Numbered from the stretch's first letter, positions 17,237-28,667 are shown. The stretch: DNA of 64,000 nucleotides from JBGQOJ01 sp052119585 (GCF_052119585.1 NZ_JBGQOJ010000001.1:744001-808000), one strand, 5' to 3'. The notes: generated from the sequence alone by a model not told the origin. A program made the numbers and translations.

Positions 17237-17268
17237 AAAAAAGCCCCCCAAGATTCGGAGGGCTTTTT
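17237..17268 (-). terminator. Rho-independent terminator of secA
   Basis: In the minus-strand transcript AAAAAGCCCUCC pairs with GGGGGGCUUUUU (12 pairs, one G.U) around a 7-base loop, followed by a U run. It begins 20 bases after the secA stop. The A run on the other arm could let it act on both strands. Confidence 0.9.
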
Positions 17269-17288
17269 CTTAGAGTATTGTAAGGGAG

Positions 17289-19985
<2,697 letters not shown>

Positions 19986-20098
19986 ATTTTCTCCGCTTTT
20001 CGCGTATTGACATGATCGTGTGAGAAGGATGCCTTGCTCGCCCCCGCGCCCCGCCGTAAAACAACGGGAAATGGCGGCCCAAGGCATCTTCGGACCCT

Positions 20099-20127
20099 TT
20101 GGCGATGTAAGCGGCTGCCTCCATAGT
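20099..20127 (+). promoter_or_regulatory. Candidate promoter of the PpiC isomerase gene
   Basis: TTGGCG (20099-20104), a 17-base spacer and CATAGT (20122-20127). Four of six bases match consensus in each box. Transcription would start near 20134, about 37 bases before the ATG at 20171. It occupies nearly the same bases as the secA promoter on the other strand. Confidence 0.45.
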
Positions 20128-20132
20128 GTCAA
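20104..20132 (-). promoter_or_regulatory. Sigma70-type promoter of secA
   Basis: On the minus strand TTGACA (20127-20132), a 17-base spacer and TACATC (20104-20109). The -35 box is perfect and the spacing ideal. Start of transcription would fall near 20097, giving a secA leader of about 112 bases. It overlaps a plus-strand promoter for the divergent gene. Confidence 0.6.
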
Positions 20133-20170
20133 CGTCGCGGGGCCTCGCGGCCTTCGGAGGATTAAAAAAG

Positions 20171-21019
20171 ATGTCTAAACGCAATACTTTCGTTCTTGGT
20201 GCCACACTTTCGCTTTTTGCCGCATTTCCCGTGTTTGCCGCCGAAATCACCGCGGATACCGTCGTTGCAACCGTCAACGGCGAGGATATCACAGTCGGTC
20301 ACATGATCGTGGTGCGCAGCCAGCTGCCAGAACAATATCGCGATTTGGCCGATGACGTGCTGTATACCGGTATTCTGGATCAGCTGGTGCAACAGACCGT
20401 TCTGGCCCAGTCGCTGGGCAAAGACCTGCCAAAACGCGCTGTCATCGCTCTCGATAATGAGCGCCGCGCACTTTTGGCGGGCGAAGTCATCGACGGCATG
20501 GTGTCGCAACCCGTCAGCGACGAGGCCCTGAAGGCCGCCTATGACGAACGCTTTGCCGCCGAGGCACCAACCAAAGAATTCAATGCCTCGCATATCCTTC
20601 TGGAAACCGAAGAAGCCGCGAAGGAGGTTCGCACATTGCTGGATGATGGCGCCGATTTCGCCACACTCGCCAAAGAGAAATCGACAGGCCCATCCGGCCC
20701 GAATGGCGGCGAACTGGGCTGGTTCGGCCCGGGCATGATGGTCAAGGAATTCGAAGACGCCGTCGTAGCACTGGAACCTGGCCAGTTGTCGCAGCCCGTG
20801 CAGACCCAATTCGGCTGGCATATCCTTAAGCTGAACGAGACCCGCATGAAGGACGCGCCCTCGCTGGACGAGATGCGCGAAGAGCTGACGGCAGATATTC
20901 AACGCCAGACCGTCGAGTCGTCGATCGCCGCCATGACAGAAAAGGCGACCGTCATCCGCACGGACGCTGCGGAAATTGATGCAGCTGCGCTCAAAAACCT
21001 CGATCTTCTGAACAACTGA
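20171..21019 (+). CDS. Periplasmic PpiC-type peptidyl-prolyl cis-trans isomerase
   Basis: 282 residues with a signal peptide (about 1-23, VFA before AEIT). A helical N-terminal region (about 30-130) is SurA/PrsA-like, and the parvulin domain follows at about 130-228, with ASHILLET, FATLAKEKSTGPSGPNGGELGWF and TQFGWHILKL. It speeds proline isomerisation in exported proteins and acts as a foldase. ATG 20171 follows GGAGG at a slightly long distance of about 11 bases. It is divergent from secA and 24 bases upstream of argJ. The pairing of a periplasmic foldase with SecA fits a shared role in export. No lipobox is seen. Confidence 0.92.
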   Translation: MSKRNTFVLGATLSLFAAFPVFAAEITADTVVATVNGEDITVGHMIVVRSQLPEQYRDLADDVLYTGILDQLVQQTVLAQSLGKDLPKRAVIALDNERRALLAGEVIDGMVSQPVSDEALKAAYDERFAAEAPTKEFNASHILLETEEAAKEVRTLLDDGADFATLAKEKSTGPSGPNGGELGWFGPGMMVKEFEDAVVALEPGQLSQPVQTQFGWHILKLNETRMKDAPSLDEMREELTADIQRQTVESSIAAMTEKATVIRTDAAEIDAAALKNLDLLNN

Positions 21020-21043
21020 ATTTCAAGAATTGGACTGACGGCC

Positions 21044-22375
21044 ATGGCCAAAGATAAAAAAGTCAAGAAAGACAAGATCAAGGCCGTCAAGACAAAGGAC
21101 GGAAAGACGGGAAAGACCGTCAAGGTCACCGCGATCAAAGAGAAAATCGTCTCTCCGCTGGCACCCAAGGGCGGCTTTCCCCAAATGCCGATCATCGACG
21201 GCGTCTCGTTTTCAGCCGTCGCCGCCGGTGTTCGCTATCAGGGTCGCCGCGATGTTATGATGGTGCGCCTTGCGCCCGGCACCACGATCGCGGGGGTTTT
21301 CACCCGCTCGTCCACCCGCTCGGCCCCGGTGCTGGACTGTCAGGCGAAACTGGGCAGCCCCTCCGATCAGGGCGCCGCGATCATCGTGAACTCGGGCAAC
21401 TCCAACGCCTTCACGGGCGCGGGTGGCGTCAAGGCGGTTCAGGCCATCACCGGAGCCGCGGCAGACATCCTCGGCATCCCCGAAAACCGCGTCTATTCCG
21501 CCTCGACCGGCGTTATCGGCGAACCGCTTCCTTTTGACCGGATCACCGCAAAGCTGGCCGAACTGCGCGACACCCTGACCGCCGACAGCATCGCCGATGC
21601 CGCTGCGGCCTTCATGACCACAGACACCTTCCCCAAGGGCTGCTGCGCGACGCTGCAGATTGACGGCAAAACCGTCAACATCGCGGGCATCGCCAAAGGC
21701 TCCGGCATGATCGCGCCCGACATGGCGACAATGCTGGTCTACATCTTTACCGACGCCGCCATTCCGCAACCGACCTTGCAAAAAATGCTGTCGGCCCTCA
21801 CCGACACCACCTTCAACTGCATTACCGTCGACAGCGACACATCGACCTCTGACAGCCTGATGCTGGCCGCGACCGGCACCAGCGGGGTCACGATCAAGGA
21901 CAGCCGTTCCAAGGGCTACAAACCCTTCGTCGAGGCGCTGAACACCGTCATGCTGGACCTGTCCCATCAGGTGATCCGCGACGGCGAGGGGGCCACGAAA
22001 TTCGTAGAGGTTCAGGTCACCGGCGCCGACACGGCACAGGACGCCCGCAGGATCGCCATGGCCATTGCCAATTCACCGCTGGTGAAAACCGCGATTGCCG
22101 GCGAAGATCCCAACTGGGGCCGCATCGTCATGGCCGTGGGCAAGTCCGGCGCAAAGGCCGACCGCGACCTGTTGTCGATCCGGTTCGGCGATGTTCTGGT
22201 CGCGGAAAAAGGCTGGCGCGCGGAAAGCTATAGCGAAGAGGCCGCCGCCACGCACATGAAGGGCGACGACATTGTTATCGCGGTCGATATGGGTCTGGGC
22301 GAAGGCACATCAACGGTTTGGACCTGCGACCTCACCCACCGCTACATCGACATCAACGCCGACTACCGGTCCTGA
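21044..22375 (+). CDS. argJ: Bifunctional glutamate N-acetyltransferase/amino-acid acetyltransferase
   Basis: 443 residues. It transfers acetyl from N-acetylornithine to glutamate and can also make N-acetylglutamate, in arginine synthesis. STGVIGEPLP at 154-163 and the self-cleavage site MATMLVY with nucleophile T229 are intact, so alpha and beta chains should form. GEDPNWGRIVMA is also typical. Odd feature: residues 2-34 are a lysine-rich extension (14 Lys in 33 residues) before the usual start of the fold near SPLAPKG, making it longer than the usual ~405-415. It starts 24 bases after the isomerase gene; mutT follows at 3 bases. Confidence 0.95.
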   Translation: MAKDKKVKKDKIKAVKTKDGKTGKTVKVTAIKEKIVSPLAPKGGFPQMPIIDGVSFSAVAAGVRYQGRRDVMMVRLAPGTTIAGVFTRSSTRSAPVLDCQAKLGSPSDQGAAIIVNSGNSNAFTGAGGVKAVQAITGAAADILGIPENRVYSASTGVIGEPLPFDRITAKLAELRDTLTADSIADAAAAFMTTDTFPKGCCATLQIDGKTVNIAGIAKGSGMIAPDMATMLVYIFTDAAIPQPTLQKMLSALTDTTFNCITVDSDTSTSDSLMLAATGTSGVTIKDSRSKGYKPFVEALNTVMLDLSHQVIRDGEGATKFVEVQVTGADTAQDARRIAMAIANSPLVKTAIAGEDPNWGRIVMAVGKSGAKADRDLLSIRFGDVLVAEKGWRAESYSEEAAATHMKGDDIVIAVDMGLGEGTSTVWTCDLTHRYIDINADYRS

Positions 22376-22378
22376 TCG

Positions 22379-22777
22379 GTGAGAATTCTCCTTGTTTCGG
22401 CGGTTGCCCTGATCGACGTTGACGGAAGGGTGCTGCTCGCGCAGCGCCCCGAAGGCAAGTCGATGGCCGGTCTGTGGGAATTTCCGGGCGGCAAGGTCGA
22501 ACAAGGCGAATCACCTGAAACTGCCCTTATCCGCGAGCTGCAAGAAGAGCTGGGCATCAACACGTGGTCCAGCTGCCTTGCCCCGCTGACCTTTGCCAGC
22601 CACAAATACGACGACTTTCATCTTCTGATGCCGCTGTTCGCCTGCAGGAAGTGGGAAGGCACCCCGCGATCGAACGAGGGGCAGGCCCTGAAATGGGTGC
22701 GCGCGGCCGACCTGAAATCTTACCCGATGCCGCCCGCAGACATCCCGCTGATCCCGATTCTACGTGATTGGCTCTAG
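22379..22777 (+). CDS. mutT: 8-oxo-dGTP diphosphatase (MutT-type nudix)
   Basis: 132 residues. It hydrolyses 8-oxo-dGTP to keep it out of DNA. The nudix box is complete: G-x5-E-x7-RELQEELGI between about residues 38 and 60, after WEFPGGKVE. AQRPEGKSMAGLWEFPGGK is highly typical of MutT. The start is GTG at 22379, three bases after the argJ stop, which implies coupled translation with argJ. No ATG lies near. It is the last gene of the run isomerase-argJ-mutT. Confidence 0.93.
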   Translation: MRILLVSAVALIDVDGRVLLAQRPEGKSMAGLWEFPGGKVEQGESPETALIRELQEELGINTWSSCLAPLTFASHKYDDFHLLMPLFACRKWEGTPRSNEGQALKWVRAADLKSYPMPPADIPLIPILRDWL

Positions 22778-22953
22778 GCACAAGGCGTACTGGGCCAATC
22801 GTCCGCTCACCCATGGCGCGGGCTGCCATATGGTTGCGGTCTCATCCCAATGCCCCACCGCTTATCGTAAGATGATGCGATAACTTCGTGATTGCTGTCT
22901 ATATTTGCGCTATGGTGGAAGGGTTGATGCTCATCCTGGGGAGGAAAGAGATC
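22778..22953 (+). other. Intergenic region upstream of the 48-residue gene
   Basis: 176 bases. A short inverted repeat TTATCG (22862-22867)/CGATAA (22878-22883) with a 10-base spacer lies here and could be an operator. I found no clear hairpin terminator for mutT and no strong -35/-10 pair. A short open frame that runs through the second half into the downstream gene lacks a ribosome site at its start. Confidence 0.3.
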
Positions 22954-23100
22954 ATGCTGCGAACGATTCTGATAGGGTCCTGCGTTTCGGTGCAGGGAAC
23001 CTTCGTAAGAATGCTAGAGAATGGCCGGATGGTCATTCGCGTCGGTGACAAGGAGTTTGTCGGCACAGCAATCGCGCCAAATACGACCAAAGTCGCCTGA
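22954..23100 (+). CDS. Small protein of unknown function, 48 residues
   Basis: ATG 22954 is preceded by GGAGG about nine bases away. The frame starts MLRTILIGSCVSVQGTFVR, then MVIRVGDKEFVGTAI, and ends just before a strong terminator. It has no signal peptide or membrane helix; the pattern suggests a small beta-sheet fold. I recall similar short proteins in other Rhodobacterales but no function. Its own ribosome site and terminator argue that it is a real gene rather than chance. It is convergent with infB and shares the terminator hairpin. Confidence 0.65.
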   Translation: MLRTILIGSCVSVQGTFVRMLENGRMVIRVGDKEFVGTAIAPNTTKVA

Positions 23101-23122
23101 ACGTTGATCATTAAATAGTTAA

Positions 23123-23157
23123 GGGGCAACGCCTTTCGGCATTGCCCCCTTTTTTTG
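23123..23157 (+). terminator. Rho-independent terminator
   Basis: GGGGCAACGCC (23123-23133) pairs with GGCATTGCCCC (23139-23149) around TTTCG-type loop bases, followed by a run of seven or more T. It ends the 48-residue gene. The opposite strand has a shorter U-rich tail and may serve infB, which stops at 23175. Confidence 0.9.
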
Positions 23158-23174
23158 TCCAAATGCCACCCGTG

Positions 23175-25694
23175 TTACAGGTTGCGTTCGACTTCTTCCC
23201 GCTCGAAAATCTCGATGACATCACCAGCGCGAACATCGTCGTAGTTCTCGAATGCCATACCGCATTCCTGACCGGACTGGACCTCTTTGACCTCGTCCTT
23301 GAAGCGCTTCAGCGTCTTCAGTGTGCCTTCGTGGATCACAACGTTGTCACGCAGCAGGCGCACACCGGCAGAGCGGCGCGCGACGCCTTCGGTCACAAGA
23401 CACCCGGCAACCTTGCCGACGCCGGAAACCTTGAACACGTCCTTGATCGAGGCATAGCCGATAAAGTTCTCGCGAACCTCGTTCGACAACAGACCGGACG
23501 CCGCCGCTTTCACATCGTCCACTAGATCGTAGATGACCGAGTAATAGCGAATTTCGACACCCTTCTGGTTCGCGGTCTGACGGGCAGAGGCGTTGGCCCG
23601 AACGTTGAAGCCGAACACAGGCGCACCGGATGCTTCGGCAAGGCCGATATCCGATTCCGTGATCGCGCCCACACCGGAATGCAGGACGCGCACGCGCACC
23701 TCGTCGTTGCCGATCTTTTCCATCGCCTGAACGATTGCCTCGGCAGAACCCTGCACGTCGGCCTTCACCAGAATCGGAAGTTCGTTAACGCCTTTGTCAG
23801 TCTTGGCTTTCGCCATCAGCTGTTCCAGCGTAGTCGCGGCACCGGCTGCGGCGCGCTTTTCCTTGGCCGCATGCGCACGGTATTCCGCGATTTCGCGCGC
23901 TTGTGCTTCGGTTTCGACCACGTTCAGAACGTCACCGGCTTCGGGTGTGCCGTTCAGGCCAAGAACCTCGACCGGAACCGACGGGCCAGCTTCGGCAATT
24001 CGGTCGCCCTTATCATTGATCAGCGCACGCACCTTGCCCCACTGTTCGCCCACGACAAAGATGTCGCCTTGGCGAAGTGTGCCGTTCTGAACCAGAACGG
24101 TGGCAACGGGGCCACGACCCACGTCAAGCTGCGCTTCGATCACTGCACCCACGGCAGCCCGGTTCGGGTTCGCCTTAAGATCCAGCAGTTCGGCCTGCAG
24201 CGCGATGTTTTCCAGCAATATATCAAGGCCCTGACCTGTAACGGCGGACACTTCCACATCCAGAACATCGCCTGACATCGCCTCGACCACAACAGAGTGC
24301 TGCAACAGATCTGTCCGCACTTTGGTCGGGTTTGCCGCAGGTTTATCAACCTTGTTGATCGCCACGATCATCGGCACATTCGCCGCTTTCGCGTGGTTGA
24401 TCGCCTCGATCGTCTGCGGCATCACAGCATCATCTGCAGCCACAACCAGAATGACGATGTCCGTCACCTGCGCACCGCGCGACCGCATCGACGTGAACGC
24501 CGCGTGACCGGGGGTGTCAAGGAAGGTCAGCAACGCGCCGTCGTCCGTTGTCACCTGATAGGCGCCAATGTGCTGGGTAATACCGCCCGCTTCGCCGGCA
24601 ACAACCTTTGCGTTCCGGATCGCATCCAAAAGCGAGGTCTTACCGTGGTCAACGTGACCCATAACGGTAATCACAGGAGGACGCGAAACCAGATCCGCAT
24701 CCGAATCTTCCTTTAGCGCGATAACATGCTCAACGTCGGCATCCGAAACCCGGACAACCTTGTGGCCGAACTCTTCGATGATCAGCTCGGCAGTATCCGC
24801 GTCGATCGCCTGATTCTGTGTCGCCATGATGCCATTCTGCATCAGCGCCTTCACAACATCTGCAACGCGCTCTGCCATCCGGTTGGCCAGCTCCTGCACG
24901 ACGATTGTCGGCGTCAATTTGACGTCGCGCACAACCTTCTCGCGCTCTTGCGTGCCCATCATCTTGCGGCGTTCGCGATCCTGCTTGCGCTTCATCGCGG
25001 CCATCGACCGGTGCCGGCCAGCATTTCCCGTCAGCGCCTCGTTCAGCGTCAGCTTGCCGCCACGGCGGTTGTCTTCGCGTGCCTTGACCGGCTTGGCGGC
25101 GCGGTCGCGCGCTTCGGCTTCGCGGTCGGGCTTTCGTGCGACCAAAGCAGGCTTTGCGCTGCGGGGGGCATCGGACATGTCACGGCCCGCAGGGATCGCC
25201 ACGTCATCCGCCTTCGCAGGGGCATTCGCGCGGGCCACTTTGGCTTTTGCGGCCTCGGCGGCTTCCGCCTCTTTAAGTCGTTGCGCCTCTTCGTCTTCGG
25301 CCTTCAGGCGCAGACGCATTTCGCGCTCGCGCTCTTCTGCCTCTTTGGCGTCGATCTCGGCACGGCGATTGGCGCGGTCTTCGGCGCGCTGCGCCTCATC
25401 CGCTTCGCGCGCGGCCTGATCTTGTGCTTCGCGCGCTTTCGCGGCTTGCAGCGCCTTCAGGCGACGCTCCATCTCGGCATCGGTGATGCCAGCGGGCCGC
25501 TTGGATGGATCACCAAGCGCCGGATTGGATCCAGTTGTTGTTTTCCCCGCACCGGGTTTGGGAACGACAACGCGCTTGCGTTTCGTTTCTACAACAACGC
25601 TTTTGGTCCGTCCGTGGCTAAAGCTTTGCTTTACCTGACCGGAACGAGGGCCGCCGCCCAGACCGAGGGGTTTTTTGCCGTCAGTATCACTCAT
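23175..25694 (-). CDS. infB: Translation initiation factor IF-2
   Basis: 839 residues. GTPase that brings initiator tRNA to the 30S subunit. The N-terminus (1-260) is basic with a long charged Ala/Glu/Arg helix (about 75-155). The G domain shows GHVDHGKT at 346-353, DTPGH at 393-397 and NKVD at 447-450, followed by the beta-barrel and C-terminal tRNA-binding domains. The ATG at 25694 overlaps the preceding stop by four bases (ATGA). It is the last gene of rimP-nusA-ylxR-infB, the standard bacterial order. Confidence 0.99.
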   Translation of the reverse strand: MSDTDGKKPLGLGGGPRSGQVKQSFSHGRTKSVVVETKRKRVVVPKPGAGKTTTGSNPALGDPSKRPAGITDAEMERRLKALQAAKAREAQDQAAREADEAQRAEDRANRRAEIDAKEAEEREREMRLRLKAEDEEAQRLKEAEAAEAAKAKVARANAPAKADDVAIPAGRDMSDAPRSAKPALVARKPDREAEARDRAAKPVKAREDNRRGGKLTLNEALTGNAGRHRSMAAMKRKQDRERRKMMGTQEREKVVRDVKLTPTIVVQELANRMAERVADVVKALMQNGIMATQNQAIDADTAELIIEEFGHKVVRVSDADVEHVIALKEDSDADLVSRPPVITVMGHVDHGKTSLLDAIRNAKVVAGEAGGITQHIGAYQVTTDDGALLTFLDTPGHAAFTSMRSRGAQVTDIVILVVAADDAVMPQTIEAINHAKAANVPMIVAINKVDKPAANPTKVRTDLLQHSVVVEAMSGDVLDVEVSAVTGQGLDILLENIALQAELLDLKANPNRAAVGAVIEAQLDVGRGPVATVLVQNGTLRQGDIFVVGEQWGKVRALINDKGDRIAEAGPSVPVEVLGLNGTPEAGDVLNVVETEAQAREIAEYRAHAAKEKRAAAGAATTLEQLMAKAKTDKGVNELPILVKADVQGSAEAIVQAMEKIGNDEVRVRVLHSGVGAITESDIGLAEASGAPVFGFNVRANASARQTANQKGVEIRYYSVIYDLVDDVKAAASGLLSNEVRENFIGYASIKDVFKVSGVGKVAGCLVTEGVARRSAGVRLLRDNVVIHEGTLKTLKRFKDEVKEVQSGQECGMAFENYDDVRAGDVIEIFEREEVERNL

Positions 25695-26323
25695 GTGGTC
25701 TTCGTACCCTTTCCGGCGGACATTCCGCCGTCGTTCTCGCGCAAACCCGAGAGCTTTGCTGCTTCCTCTACAACACGTGTCGTGAGTCCACCAGCCGCGA
25801 GCGCGCCATGTATCACATTTTCCCGCCCAAATGCCAAACCCAATTCTTGCGCCGTCAAAACGCCGATATAGGTCTCTTCGCCATTCGGTGCGCGAAGCTT
25901 CGTTTTTCCTCTGTCAGATCCGTCCGAGGCCTGCATCAGCACGACCGCGTCACCCGACACCAACCAACCTTTGACCTTTTCGTAACCGCAAATCGCCAGA
26001 CCTGCCTTGCGGGCCAATGCGATCAACTCGACAACCCGCCGGGTCATCATCGCCTCGACATCGTCCACCAGACCTTCGGGCACCTTGACCGGCTGCTTGG
26101 CCGCGCGGGAAAACAAACCTTTCCCCGCCGCCTTGTCCAACGCTTTGCGGCTCGCCGCGACCCAGATGCCGCGACCTGGCAGTTTGCCCAACAGATCGGG
26201 CACAACCTGCCCGTCAGGCCCCACCACGAACCGGATCAGGCCACCCTTCGGCTGAACCTCTCCCGTGGCGATACAACGCCGTTCGGGGTCATCCCGTTCC
26301 TTGGTTTGACCACCGCGGGTCAA
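25691..26323 (-). CDS. YlxR/L7Ae-type RNA-binding protein
   Basis: About 210 residues. The N-terminal YlxR (DUF448) part has PERRCIATGE and FVVGPDGQVVPDLLGKLPGRGIWV. The C-terminal part (about 95-190) is L7Ae-like, with RKAGLAICGYEKVKGWL. Both are RNA-binding folds, and alphaproteobacteria commonly carry this fusion between nusA and infB. The start is most likely TTG 26323 (LTRGGQTK), because conserved sequence begins there; the frame extends further up without conserved character and overlaps nusA. Stop overlaps the infB start. Its exact job in ribosome or transcription control is not established. Confidence 0.85.
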   Translation of the reverse strand: MTRGGQTKERDDPERRCIATGEVQPKGGLIRFVVGPDGQVVPDLLGKLPGRGIWVAASRKALDKAAGKGLFSRAAKQPVKVPEGLVDDVEAMMTRRVVELIALARKAGLAICGYEKVKGWLVSGDAVVLMQASDGSDRGKTKLRAPNGEETYIGVLTAQELGLAFGRENVIHGALAAGGLTTRVVEEAAKLSGLRENDGGMSAGKGTKTT

Positions 26324-26345
26324 TGCGCGCGCCCGAGACCTGCGA

Positions 26346-27959
26346 TCAGGCCTCGGTCTCCTCGTCGTCTGCGATGTCGTCGACTTCGACGTCAGCGGCT
26401 TCCAACTCGGCGGGATCAACCCAGCCCAATTGAATACGGGCCGTCATCACGAGGGTCTGCGCCTCTTCCAAAGACACGTCGAATTTCTCCAACACGCCAT
26501 CGTCTTTCTTGCGCTCGCCCTTTTCCGTGGTCCAGCCACCGGCAAGTTCCCAATCCGCGCAGGTCGCGAAATCTTCAAGCGTCTTCACGCCATCCTCTGC
26601 CAGGGCTTCAATCATTTGGGGTGTCAGGCCGTCGAATTCAATAAGGCTTTCCTCGACACCCATTTCGCGGGCGCGATCCAGTGCCTTCTTGTTTGCGGCT
26701 TCCAGATAATCGCGGGCACGGGCCTGCAATTCGCCGGCGGTGCCTTCATCGACACCGTCGATAACCAGCAGTTCATCCGCCTCGACATAGGCCACTTCCT
26801 CGAGGCTGGTAAAGCCTTCCGACACCAGAAGCTGGGCAAAGAACTCGTCCAGGTCCAGCGCATCGACGAACAACTGGGTGCGCGATGCGAACTCTGCCTG
26901 ACGGCGCTCTGATTCTTCGGCCTCTGTAACGATGTCGATGTCCAGACCGGTCAACTGCGATGCAAGGCGCACGTTCTGGCCACGGCGACCAATCGCCAGC
27001 GACAGCTGCTCGTCGGGCACAACAACCTCGATCCGGTTGGCTTCTTCGTCAATCACAACCTTGGACACTTCCGCAGGCTGCAACGCGTTCACAAGGAAGG
27101 TTGCCGCATCTTCGTTCCATGGAATGATGTCGATTTTCTCGCCCTGAAGCTCGTTCACAACGGCCTGAACGCGGCTGCCGCGCATACCGACGCAGGCACC
27201 GACAGGATCAATCGAATTGTCATGCGAGATAACCGCGATCTTGGCGCGCGAACCGGGGTCGCGGGCCACAGCCTTGATCTCGATGATGCCGTCATAAATC
27301 TCGGGCACTTCCATTTTGAACAATTCCGCCATGAACTGGGGGTCGGTCCGGCTCAGGAAAATCTGCGGGCCACGGACTTCGCGACGCACATCCTTGATAT
27401 AGCAACGGATACGGTCGTTCGGGCGATAGCTTTCGCGGCCGATCTTGTCGTTCCGGCGCAGAATCGCCTCGCCACGGCCCACGTCAACGATGACATTGCC
27501 ATATTCCTCGCGCTTGACCTGACCGTTGATGATCGTGCCCATGCGGTCCTTGAACTCTTCGTATTGACGGTCACGCTCTGCTTCGCGGACCTTTTGCAAG
27601 ATCACCTGCTTGGCCGACTGCGCAGCGATCCGGCCCATTTCCACGGGTGGGACTTCTTCGGAAATCTCTTCGCCGATCTGTGGATCAGCGCGATAGGCCT
27701 TCGCCTCCTTGACGGTCAGCTCTGACTGATGATTCTCGACCTCTTCGACAACCGTGCGCACGCGGGTAAATGTGGCGCGGCCGGTCTTGCGGTCGATGTG
27801 AACACGGATATCCAGCTCGGACCCGTAACGCGACTTGGCCGCACGGGCGAGGGATTCTTCCATCGCCTGAACAACCAGTTCGGGGTCGATCATCTTTTCG
27901 CGGGCAACAGCCTCGGCTGTTTGCAGCAGTTCAAGCTGGTTTGCACTGGTAATCGCCAT
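26346..27959 (-). CDS. nusA: Transcription termination/antitermination factor NusA
   Basis: 537 residues. It binds RNA polymerase and controls pausing, termination and antitermination. An N-terminal polymerase-binding domain (1-130), an S1 domain (about 135-200, containing GNVIVDVGRGEAIL), two KH domains (about 200-345, with VGACVGMRGSRVQAVVNEL and IGRRGQNVRLASQLTG) and C-terminal helix-hairpin-helix repeats followed by an acidic tail are visible. ATG 27959 has GGAG five bases upstream; an in-frame GTG at 27965 overlapping the rimP stop is the alternative. NusA regulates its own operon in E. coli, which is relevant to the leader hairpin upstream of rimP. Confidence 0.98.
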   Translation of the reverse strand: MAITSANQLELLQTAEAVAREKMIDPELVVQAMEESLARAAKSRYGSELDIRVHIDRKTGRATFTRVRTVVEEVENHQSELTVKEAKAYRADPQIGEEISEEVPPVEMGRIAAQSAKQVILQKVREAERDRQYEEFKDRMGTIINGQVKREEYGNVIVDVGRGEAILRRNDKIGRESYRPNDRIRCYIKDVRREVRGPQIFLSRTDPQFMAELFKMEVPEIYDGIIEIKAVARDPGSRAKIAVISHDNSIDPVGACVGMRGSRVQAVVNELQGEKIDIIPWNEDAATFLVNALQPAEVSKVVIDEEANRIEVVVPDEQLSLAIGRRGQNVRLASQLTGLDIDIVTEAEESERRQAEFASRTQLFVDALDLDEFFAQLLVSEGFTSLEEVAYVEADELLVIDGVDEGTAGELQARARDYLEAANKKALDRAREMGVEESLIEFDGLTPQMIEALAEDGVKTLEDFATCADWELAGGWTTEKGERKKDDGVLEKFDVSLEEAQTLVMTARIQLGWVDPAELEAADVEVDDIADDEETEA

Positions 27960-27961
27960 GG

Positions 27962-28546
27962 TCACTCCTCCTCGGAAGCGTCGGTGGTTTCGTCGTTTTC
28001 AATCTCGTCGAAGTCGTCTTCGTTCACGATGCCCGCCGCCTTGCGCTGGCGCAGCATTTCCGAAATCAGCTCGTCCGTCAGGACAAGCTTCGCGTCCGAC
28101 AACCAGTCGAATTTCAGACCTATGGTGCCTTCGGCGATGTTGATCAACACCTCGTCACCCTCGGCGCCGACCAGTTCGCCTTTGAACCGGCGGCGGCCGT
28201 CAATCATCTCGCTCGTCTCGATCTTGACCTCATAGCCCTGCCACAGGTCGAAATCCTTCAACCGGGTCAGCGGCCTGTCGATGCCGGGGCTGGACACCTC
28301 CAACGTATAGGCATCCGAAATCGGGTCTTCGACATCAAGCGCGGCAGAGACCGCCGTCGAAATCTTTGCGCATTCATCCACCTCGATCCCGCCATCGGGA
28401 CGCTGTGCCATGATCTGCACGGTTTTATATTCGCCGCCCATCAGACGCACACGCACCAGTTCGAACCCCATGCCCTCGATCACGGGCAACAGGATTTTCG
28501 CAAGCTTGCGGTCGACGGCCGCTTTGGCAACTAGATCGTTGTTCAT
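27962..28546 (-). CDS. rimP: Ribosome maturation factor RimP
   Basis: 194 residues. It helps 30S subunit assembly. GFELVRVRLMGG, DVEDPISDAYTLEVSSPGIDRPLT and the C-terminal SH3-like part are typical, with an acidic tail rich in Asp/Glu. ATG 28546 is chosen with GGA five bases before it; an in-frame TTG at 28561 falls inside the leader hairpin's U-tract and is rejected. It opens the rimP-nusA-ylxR-infB operon; the stop TGA lies only two bases before the nusA ATG. Transcription comes from the promoter at 28639 through a terminator-like hairpin. Confidence 0.96.
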   Translation of the reverse strand: MNNDLVAKAAVDRKLAKILLPVIEGMGFELVRVRLMGGEYKTVQIMAQRPDGGIEVDECAKISTAVSAALDVEDPISDAYTLEVSSPGIDRPLTRLKDFDLWQGYEVKIETSEMIDGRRRFKGELVGAEGDEVLINIAEGTIGLKFDWLSDAKLVLTDELISEMLRQRKAAGIVNEDDFDEIENDETTDASEEE

Positions 28547-28559
28547 TTTATCCAAACGC

Positions 28560-28583
28560 AAAAAAACGGGCTCGCGGCCCGTT
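28560..28583 (-). terminator. Terminator-like hairpin in the rimP leader (possible attenuator)
   Basis: On the minus strand AACGGGC (28583-28577) pairs with GCCCGTT (28571-28565) around a 5-base loop and runs directly into a stretch of seven T. It lies between the rimP promoter and the rimP ATG, ending about 14 bases before the start codon. It therefore either terminates most transcripts or is regulated. Confidence 0.75.
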
Positions 28584-28638
28584 CATTAAGATCGGTGGAG
28601 CATCGGTTGTGGAGGCCGACGCGCCGCTGTTGAAAGGG

Positions 28639-28667
28639 GATATAGGCTGAAACACCCGAGTCTGCAA
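28639..28667 (-). promoter_or_regulatory. Sigma70-type promoter of rimP-nusA-ylxR-infB
   Basis: On the minus strand TTGCAG (28662-28667), a 17-base spacer and TATATC (28639-28644). The expected start is near 28632, giving a leader of about 86 bases. A perfect inverted repeat GCGTGCA/TGCACGC (28668-28674 and 28682-28688) abuts the -35 box and may be an operator. Confidence 0.6.

Noticed and set aside
24726..25871. Plus-strand frame opposite infB, rich in Leu, Arg and Phe
   Set aside because: It mirrors the Ala/Glu/Arg-rich N-terminal helix of IF-2 and has no independent support.
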